Assembly (NCBI GenBank): GCA_020634555.1
Contig: JACKBK010000002.1
Span: forward strand, 1 to 64,000
Length of the DNA: 64,000 nt
Direction: 5' to 3'
Source of the DNA: Caldilineae bacterium
Lineage (GTDB): Bacteria; Chloroflexota; Anaerolineae; JAAEKA01
Below, in pieces: positions 58,558 through 64,000 of this stretch (positions within the stretch are counted from its first letter, which is position 1; each line of letters begins with the position of its first letter). The translations under genes and the position numbers were made by a program. The notes under the pieces are model-generated. The model saw only the letters and a program-made list of their open reading frames with translations, did not search any database and had not been told where the DNA came from.

Positions 58558-61074
58558 ATGATGCGATTCGATCGCTTTACCGAGCGGGCACAAGACGCCG
58601 CGATGCGGGCGTATGAAATATTGCAACGCTATCAGCACAGCCAGGTAGACACAGAACATCTCTTTCTGGCGCTGCTGGAACAACCCGACGGGCTGGTGAC
58701 GCAGATCATCGACAAGGTGAACGCGTCTGCGCCTGTAATCCGCGGCAAGGTCGAGGAGCATCTGGAACAAAGCCCCAAGACGGGCGGCAGCTACACCGGA
58801 CAGGTGGCCCAGGTGTTCATCACCCCGCGGCTGAAGCGGGTTATCGACGTGGCCAGCGAGGAAGCAAGCAAGCTCAAGGATGAATACATCTCCACCGAGC
58901 ACCTGTTTTTAGGCATCGCGGCCGAGCGCAACAGCCCATCGGGCAACGTCCTGCGCGACCAGGGTGTTACCAAAGAGCGTATCCTGCACGCCGTAGAAGA
59001 AATCCGCGGCGGCCAGCGGGTAACGGAGCCGGGCGCAGAGACGAAGTACCGCACCCTGGAGCGCTACAGCCGCGACCTGACGCAGATGGCCAGAGAGGAC
59101 AAACTGGACCCGGTCATCGGCCGCGACGCTGAGATCCTGCGGGTGATCCAAGTGCTGGCGCGCCGCACCAAGAACAACCCGGTGTTGATCGGCGAGGCCG
59201 GCGTCGGCAAAACCGCAATCGTCGAGGGACTGGCGCAGAAAGTAGCCGACGACGATGTACCAGAACCGCTGATGGGCAAGCGCGTGCTGGCTCTGGATAT
59301 GGGCGCGATGATCGCCGGCACCCGCTTCCGCGGCGAGTTCGAGGAGCGCCTCAAGAACACGTTGGAGGAAGTGCAGCGATCAGACGGCGAGATCATCCTC
59401 TTCATCGACGAGCTGCATACCGTGGTTGGCGCGGGGTCAGCAGCCGGCGCGATGGATGCCAGCAACATGCTCAAGCCGGCGCTGGCCCGCGGCGAGCTGC
59501 GTTGCGTCGGCGCAACCACGCTGGACGAATACCGTCGCTTCATCGAGAAGGACTCGGCGCTGGAACGCCGCTTTGCGCCGGTCTACGTCGAGGAGCCGAC
59601 TGTCGATGACACCATTGACATCCTGCGCGGCATTCGCGACCGGTACGAGGCGCACCATAAGGTAACGATTGACGACCTGGCGCTGGTGGCGGCCGCCCGC
59701 ATGGCTCAGCGTTACGTCACCGACCGCAAGCTGCCGGACAAGGCCATCGACCTGATCGACGAGGCGGCTGCCAAGCTGCGCGTCGCGCTTTACACCATGC
59801 CCGACTCGCTGAAATCGCTGCGCGACCGGCTCGCTAAGCTGACCGCTGAGGAAGAAGCGGCATGGGCAGCCCGCGACTACGAGCGCGCCGCCAGTTTCAA
59901 GGTCGAGCGCATCACCCTGCAACAGGAGTTCGATGTCGCCCGCACCGCCTGGCGCAGCGAAACCGGCCTGGACGAGGTTGTCAGCGAGAGCGATATCGCC
60001 GAAGTCGTGGCGACCTGGACCGGCATTCCCATGACCAGCCTGCTGGAGGAAGAGGCCCAGAAGCTGTTGCGCATGGAAGAAGAGCTGGAGAAGCGAGTCA
60101 TCGGCCAGAAAGAGGCCATCGAGGTGCTTTCTGACGCGTTGCGACGCTCGCGCTCCGGTCTGAAGAACCCGCGCCGGCCCATCGGCTCATTCCTGTTCCT
60201 GGGATCCAGCGGCGTTGGCAAAACCGAGCTGGCCAAGGCGCTGGCCGAGTTTCTCTTCGACGACGAAGACGCGCTGCTGCGCATCGACATGAGCGAGTAC
60301 CGCGAGCGCCACACCGTCAGCCGGCTGATGGGCGCACCGCCCGGATATGTCGGCTACGACGAGGGCGGCCAGCTCAGCGAGGCAGTTCGGCGGCGTCCTT
60401 ACCGCGTCATCCTCTTCGACGAGGTTGAGAAGGCGCATCCGGAGGTCTGGAACACGCTCTTGCAGATCATGGAGGACGGACGGCTGACCGACGGCCAGGG
60501 CCACGCGGTGGATTTCCGCAACTCGGTCATCATCATGACCAGCAACATTGGCACGTCGTACGCCAAGCGCGGCGGCGCGCTGGGCTTCCGCAGCGGCCTG
60601 GACGAGGACAACCTGGACGCCGAGGATCGCCAGTTGCGCGACCAGATCGAGCGCGGCCTGAAGGATACCTTCAGGCCCGAGTTCCTGAACCGCATCGACG
60701 AGATCATCATCTTCCATACGCTGACAAAGGAGGATGTGCGCCAGATCGTAGACCTGCAACTGCACGAGATCAGCAACCGGCTGGCGGAGCACGACCTGTC
60801 CGTCGTGTTGACCGACCCGGCGCGCGACTGGGTGGTCGAAAAAGGCTATGACCCGCAGTACGGCGCCCGGCCGATGCGCCGCACCTTGCAGCGCTTCGTC
60901 GAATCGCCGATGAGCAAGAAACTGCTCAGGGGCGAGTTCCAGCCCGGCGACACGGTGCTGATTGTGGTAGAGCCGGACCCGGACAACCCCGAACAGGAGA
61001 TCCTCGGCTTCGAGCGCCAGCCCCAGGCGCCGATTGCCGTGGAACTGCCGATGCGAGTGGCAAGCGAGAGTTAG
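58558..61074 (+). CDS. clpC: ClpC-type AAA+ unfoldase
   Basis: The 838-aa protein has an N-terminal Clp repeat domain (residues ~1-145) and two AAA+ modules. D1 has Walker A GEAGVGKTA and Walker B ILFIDELH. D2 has GSSGVGKTELAKAL and VILFDEVEKAHP. A short middle region with a UVR-like helix pair (EEEAAWAARDYERAASFKVE) marks it as ClpC rather than ClpB, and an LGF loop after the D2 Walker B region (GGALGFRS) is the expected ClpP contact. It unfolds proteins for ClpP degradation. A palindromic terminator follows. Confidence 0.92.
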   Translation: MMRFDRFTERAQDAAMRAYEILQRYQHSQVDTEHLFLALLEQPDGLVTQIIDKVNASAPVIRGKVEEHLEQSPKTGGSYTGQVAQVFITPRLKRVIDVASEEASKLKDEYISTEHLFLGIAAERNSPSGNVLRDQGVTKERILHAVEEIRGGQRVTEPGAETKYRTLERYSRDLTQMAREDKLDPVIGRDAEILRVIQVLARRTKNNPVLIGEAGVGKTAIVEGLAQKVADDDVPEPLMGKRVLALDMGAMIAGTRFRGEFEERLKNTLEEVQRSDGEIILFIDELHTVVGAGSAAGAMDASNMLKPALARGELRCVGATTLDEYRRFIEKDSALERRFAPVYVEEPTVDDTIDILRGIRDRYEAHHKVTIDDLALVAAARMAQRYVTDRKLPDKAIDLIDEAAAKLRVALYTMPDSLKSLRDRLAKLTAEEEAAWAARDYERAASFKVERITLQQEFDVARTAWRSETGLDEVVSESDIAEVVATWTGIPMTSLLEEEAQKLLRMEEELEKRVIGQKEAIEVLSDALRRSRSGLKNPRRPIGSFLFLGSSGVGKTELAKALAEFLFDDEDALLRIDMSEYRERHTVSRLMGAPPGYVGYDEGGQLSEAVRRRPYRVILFDEVEKAHPEVWNTLLQIMEDGRLTDGQGHAVDFRNSVIIMTSNIGTSYAKRGGALGFRSGLDEDNLDAEDRQLRDQIERGLKDTFRPEFLNRIDEIIIFHTLTKEDVRQIVDLQLHEISNRLAEHDLSVVLTDPARDWVVEKGYDPQYGARPMRRTLQRFVESPMSKKLLRGEFQPGDTVLIVVEPDPDNPEQEILGFERQPQAPIAVELPMRVASES

Positions 61075-61076
61075 CG

Positions 61077-61200
61077 GCTGTTTGAAAAGTCGTCTACACA
61101 GACTTCGGAAGTCGCCGATTTCACAACGACCAGGCTGCTTCCGCTGAAACATCTTCCGTTTGGCAACCCGGCGACTTCCAAAGTCTTTCAAACAGCTTAT
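61077..61200. repeat. Inverted-repeat element after clpC (MITE-like)
   Basis: Ends GCTGTTTGAAAAGTC and GTCTTTCAAACAGC are inverted copies. An inner pair, GACTTCGGAAGTCGCCG and CGGCGACTTCCAAAGTC, is nearly perfect. The ~120-bp unit has no coding capacity. A fragment of its right end lies at 23745-23770. Confidence 0.65.
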
Positions 61201-61205
61201 ATGAG

Positions 61206-61254
61206 ACGGCTGGCTGGCGTGAATCGATTCACGCCAGCCAGCCGTTGTTTTTTT
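61206..61254 (+). terminator. clpC terminator, 40-bp palindrome plus T-run
   Basis: ACGGCTGGCTGGCGTGAATC and its complement form a gapless 40-bp palindrome (61206-61245), followed by TGTTTTTTT. Confidence 0.88.
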
Positions 61255-61255
61255 C

Positions 61256-61404
61256 GTAACTTCTCAGCTTACAGCATTGTCATTCCCGCGAAGGCGTGAA
61301 TCCACTCCCCGCCGACCTGAATTCCCGCTTATGCGGAAACACCTGCACAGCGCGTACCCTTGCTGCTGAAGCCGGGCGCAAGCAGGGCGCATGTGTGACG
61401 GGTG
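61256..61404. repeat. CATTCCCGCG family repeat, right of clpC
   Basis: It begins GTAACTTCTCAGCTTACAGC, then CATTCCCGCG and a second arm, and continues through the same GCTGAAGCCGGGCGCAAGCA segment as 58370-58389. It lies in direct orientation to the copy left of clpC. The rest of the gap up to 61490 shows no gene. Confidence 0.75.
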
Positions 61405-61490
61405 AGCAATTATCTTTTTTCAGCAAATGGGAACCTGAAAGCGGGGAACGGTGTACTAACAAGTGTAGAACCATTGCGGAAAGGTTTCTG

Positions 61491-62060
61491 TTGAACGACC
61501 AAGAACTCATGCGTCTGGCGCAGCAGGGCGACGACGCGGCGTGGGAGGCGCTGGTCCGGCAGGAGCAGCAGGCGGTCTTCCGTCACGCGTACCTGCTGAC
61601 CGGCAACGCTGACGACGCTCAAGACGTGGCGCAGGAGGCTTTCGTCAGGGCGTTTCGGTCGATAGACCGCTTCGATCCTGACCGGCCGCTGCGTCCCTGG
61701 CTGCTGCGCATCACGTCGAACCTGGCGAGCAATCGCCGCCGCAGCGTAGCCCGCTTTTTCAGCGCGCTGTCCCGCGCGGCGCGGGACACGCCGGAGCCGG
61801 TGCTTGCCAGCGCGGGCGCCAGACGGCTGGCGCAGCAGGAAGAGTCCGCCGCGCTGTGGCAGGCCATCCGCCGTCTCCGCCGGGCCGACCAGGAAGTGAT
61901 CTATCTGCGCTACTTCGCCGCGCTGTCGGTCGCCGACACCGCGGAGGCGCTGGGTGTGGCCCAAGGGACAGTTAAATCGCGGTTGAGCCGGGCTACCGAC
62001 CGGCTGAGGGCGGTAATCGAGGCCGACTTTCCTGATCTGAGCGAAAGGCGGCTGGCATGA
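61491..62060 (+). CDS. ECF-type RNA polymerase sigma factor
   Basis: The product is 189 aa. Region 2 (HAYLLTGNADDAQDVAQEAFVRAFRSIDRFDP and RPWLLRITSNLASNRRR) and region 4 (YLRYFAALSVADTAEALGVAQGTVKSRLSRATDRLRAVI) are both clear, with no sigma region 3. I place the start at the TTG at 61491 behind GGAAAGG. The frame stays open upstream, but that part lies in repeat DNA. The next gene starts within its stop codon (ATGA) and probably encodes its membrane anti-sigma factor. Confidence 0.9.
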   Translation: MNDQELMRLAQQGDDAAWEALVRQEQQAVFRHAYLLTGNADDAQDVAQEAFVRAFRSIDRFDPDRPLRPWLLRITSNLASNRRRSVARFFSALSRAARDTPEPVLASAGARRLAQQEESAALWQAIRRLRRADQEVIYLRYFAALSVADTAEALGVAQGTVKSRLSRATDRLRAVIEADFPDLSERRLA

Positions 62061-62872
62061 AGGACGATTCGATGATCTCAATGGAATCTCTGTTGGAACA
62101 AGCAGCCAGCGGCTTTCCTTACCCGCCGACACCCGATCTGGCGCACGGCGTAATGGTGCAGTTGGCGGTGCAGGAGGCTGCCCCGGCGGTTAACCGGCGA
62201 CGCCTGGCGCTGGCGGCCGCGGCAGTGCTTATCGTCCTGGCCGGCCTGCTGGCCGTACCACAGGTTCGCGCCGCGGTTCTGGAAGCGTTGCGCATCGGCG
62301 CGGTGAGCATCTTCCTGGACGAACCGTCACCGGAGCCTGGTTTGAAGGGCCCCATGACGCCACCAGCGCAGGCTGGCGCGTCACCTGAGACACAGAAGAC
62401 GCAGATCACGTCTTCCCCGACCGCGACGCCTTGGACAGCAGGCATCACGGGCGAGACGACACTGGAAGAGGCAGCCAGCCAGCTTGACTTCCCACTCCAA
62501 CTGCCGGGGTATCCACAGGATGTTGGCACACCTGATCAGGTTTTTTTGCCTGACATAGGCGGACAGGCAGTTGTCATGGTCTGGTACGAGCCAGGCAACG
62601 CCGACGAACTGCGTTTTGCCCTGTATGAAATCGGTGCTGGTGTCGCGCTGGGCAAGAGCGCACCGTCCAGCGTCGAAGAGACGCGGGTCAACGGTAATAA
62701 AGCCATCTGGATAACCACCGCCCACGACCTGTTTGATCTGACCAGATCGGGTGGCATGATGCGCCGTGTGAACAGCAATGTGCTGGTTTGGGAAGACAGC
62801 GACCTAACCTATCGCCTAGAAACCTGGCTGGACAAGGAAGAGGCGGTGCGCATCGCCGAATCGTTGCAGTAA
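62057..62872 (+). CDS. Putative membrane anti-sigma factor
   Basis: The 271-aa protein has a short cytoplasmic part (~45 residues), one membrane helix (~48-67) and an extracytoplasmic region. A Pro/Thr linker (~90-130) is followed by a DUF4367-like beta domain (LDFPLQLPGYPQDVG, VMVWYEPG, NGNKAIWITTAHDLFDL). Coupling to the ECF sigma gene by a 4-bp overlap and the single-span topology support an anti-sigma role. The cytoplasmic part lacks an obvious zinc-binding anti-sigma motif. Confidence 0.7.
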   Translation: MKDDSMISMESLLEQAASGFPYPPTPDLAHGVMVQLAVQEAAPAVNRRRLALAAAAVLIVLAGLLAVPQVRAAVLEALRIGAVSIFLDEPSPEPGLKGPMTPPAQAGASPETQKTQITSSPTATPWTAGITGETTLEEAASQLDFPLQLPGYPQDVGTPDQVFLPDIGGQAVVMVWYEPGNADELRFALYEIGAGVALGKSAPSSVEETRVNGNKAIWITTAHDLFDLTRSGGMMRRVNSNVLVWEDSDLTYRLETWLDKEEAVRIAESLQ

Positions 62873-62896
62873 TACTGGCTGAAAGGAGATCAACCC

Positions 62897-63811
62897 ATGA
62901 CTTTCCGAGGTACGCAAAGGATAGCTGTCGCGGCGCTGCTGGCCGCACTCCTGGTGGCAATGACGGCATCGATGGCGCTGGCCGGCGGCTGGGCCACGGT
63001 GACGCTGGATGATCTGCCACGAGAGCCGCGGGCTGGCGAAACCCTTACCCTTGGCTTGACAATCCGGCAGCACGGTTTTCGCGAGATCGATCTGGACGTG
63101 AGCACCAATCCGGTGTTCCTGTTCGCAGAAAACATTGAGACAGGCGAGACAGTACGGTACGATGCGATCAAGGACGGCAATACCGGCCATTTTCTGGTAG
63201 ATGTGACGTTTCCCTCCGCCGGCGAGTGGAACTGGGGCGTTCAGCCCGGGTGGTTTCCCAAGCTCAAATTCGCGCCGCTGACGGTGCTGCCAGCTGCGAC
63301 ACCGTTGAGCACCGCGTTGGCCAGACTGCAAGCGGCCACCCGGTTCGGCCTGCTGCCCGCGCGCGGCATCCTGTTGGCTGCTACATTGCTGGCTGGCGTG
63401 GCTCTGGCAGTCTGGCTGGCGGCGGCGCGCAAACAACGAGGAATAGCCGGTGTCGTTGCAGCGGCGTGCCTCATGTTAGCCGCGGCGCTGATCGCATTGC
63501 CACGCCCGGCAGACGCTACCGGACCGGGTGAGGATTACACAGCAGGTTCTGCGACCCAAGATCAGGTGTCATACGGACGAGCGCTGTTTGTAGCAAAGGG
63601 GTGCTCCGGGTGCCATATCCACGAAAGCGTCACTAACGGCGTTGGTGGACCGATGATTGGTCCGAATCTGACGTACCGCCCGGAGGATCCGCAGTTCTTG
63701 CGCGCGTGGTTAGCCAATCCTGCCGCCATCAAGCCGAACACCACAATGCCCAACCTCGGGCTTCGCAGTTCCGAGATCGATGCACTGGTGGCCTTTCTAA
63801 CAGGCAACTGA
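62897..63811 (+). CDS. Membrane-anchored cytochrome c with N-terminal beta domain
   Basis: The 304-aa protein has a signal peptide (to ~residue 29, ALAGG) and an Ig-like domain of FixH/YtkA type (~33-130). Two membrane helices follow (~152-172 and ~180-198), then a C-terminal cytochrome c domain with the haem-binding motif GCSGCH (near residue 238) and a likely Met ligand in NTTMPNLGL. The haem domain would lie outside the membrane. GGAG lies 11 bases before the ATG. Gene order after the ECF sigma/anti-sigma pair suggests the three form one unit. Confidence 0.82.
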   Translation: MTFRGTQRIAVAALLAALLVAMTASMALAGGWATVTLDDLPREPRAGETLTLGLTIRQHGFREIDLDVSTNPVFLFAENIETGETVRYDAIKDGNTGHFLVDVTFPSAGEWNWGVQPGWFPKLKFAPLTVLPAATPLSTALARLQAATRFGLLPARGILLAATLLAGVALAVWLAAARKQRGIAGVVAAACLMLAAALIALPRPADATGPGEDYTAGSATQDQVSYGRALFVAKGCSGCHIHESVTNGVGGPMIGPNLTYRPEDPQFLRAWLANPAAIKPNTTMPNLGLRSSEIDALVAFLTGN

Positions 63812-63874
63812 AAGACACAGCAGTGAGGGTTAAGCAGTTACGTTCCGTTTTCCTATCGCAAACCGTACCTACTT

Positions 63875-63950
63875 AACCTTCACTGTTTCATCACTCCCGC
63901 GGGGCGGGAGTCTAGCGCCTGTGAGGACATGAATTCCCGCCTGCCTAGAA
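63875..63950. repeat. CATTCCCGCG family repeat at the window end
   Basis: CCTTCACTGTTTCATCACTC followed by CCGCGG and a second arm GAATTCCCGCC matches the copy at 58236-58328 in order and orientation. The region 63812-64000 shows no gene. Confidence 0.65.
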
Positions 63951-64000
63951 ACTTCCCGGAGAGATCCTTCGCTAGCGATTCGCCGTATTGGAAGTCGAGT

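Noticed and set aside
61296..61490. N-terminal extension of the ECF sigma frame
   Set aside because: It translates repeat DNA (CATTCCCGCG family) and lacks sigma-like sequence. The TTG at 61491 follows a good ribosome binding site.

Overview
The window is a high-GC bacterial chromosome segment with dense protein-coding genes. I see no rRNA or tRNA gene, no transposase and no CRISPR array. The gene content suggests a Chloroflexota-like bacterium (Anaerolineae/Caldilineae type): a livJHMGF operon, a PRPP synthetase-DUF4446-bactofilin string, a fused diadenylate cyclase/YbbR protein, PA14 proteins, and many palindromic intergenic repeats. This assignment is inference from gene content and has not been tested by alignment.

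Layout. 0-5 kb (minus strand): two thioesterases, a GNAT acetyltransferase, a DUF368 lipid-carrier translocase, an RluA-type pseudouridine synthase and a DUF1338 oxygenase. 5-12.3 kb (minus): an MBL-fold hydrolase and the branched-chain amino acid ABC transporter operon, read from a consensus promoter at 12284-12312 through a leader of about 390 nt. 12.4-14.1 kb (minus): a radical SAM protein with a repeat-derived insert, and a small membrane protein. 14.2-20.9 kb (plus): an ABC-F ATPase, CoaE, DnaJ, PrmA and TrxB.

20.9-36.5 kb (plus) is the unusual region. A perfect consensus promoter precedes five tightly packed genes for very large proteins: a PhoD-like phosphatase without a signal peptide, a DUF6603-like protein of 1147 aa, and three proteins of 894, 1397 and 521 aa that I cannot assign. 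The operon encodes about 4,800 residues and is the best candidate here for an undescribed system. An alpha/beta hydrolase follows.

36.5-44.5 kb: DinB, RdgB, a variant PRPP synthetase, DUF4446, bactofilin, then a run of small envelope or stress-type genes (membrane protein, DUF6325, SHOCT, DUF1269) ending in a SulP transporter. 44.5-51.6 kb (minus): a beta-glycan synthase-like GT2, a GT4 glycosyltransferase, a single-chain CdaA-CdaR fusion (c-di-AMP synthesis) and a PA14 protein. 51.6-53.5 kb: a response regulator with a degenerate receiver and three small zinc-ribbon proteins, two of them with poly-aspartate tracts. 53.6-56.7 kb (minus): membrane protein, XseB, XseA and a lipid kinase. 56.8-64 kb (plus): an eRF1/Vms1-like protein, ClpC, an ECF sigma factor with a putative anti-sigma factor, and a membrane-anchored cytochrome c.

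Dispersed repeats thread through the window. They include a CATTCCCGCG palindrome family, a 52-bp perfect palindrome with fragments elsewhere, hairpins sharing a TTCGGC loop, and purine/pyrimidine inverted repeats. Some have entered coding sequence (rdgB and the radical SAM gene).
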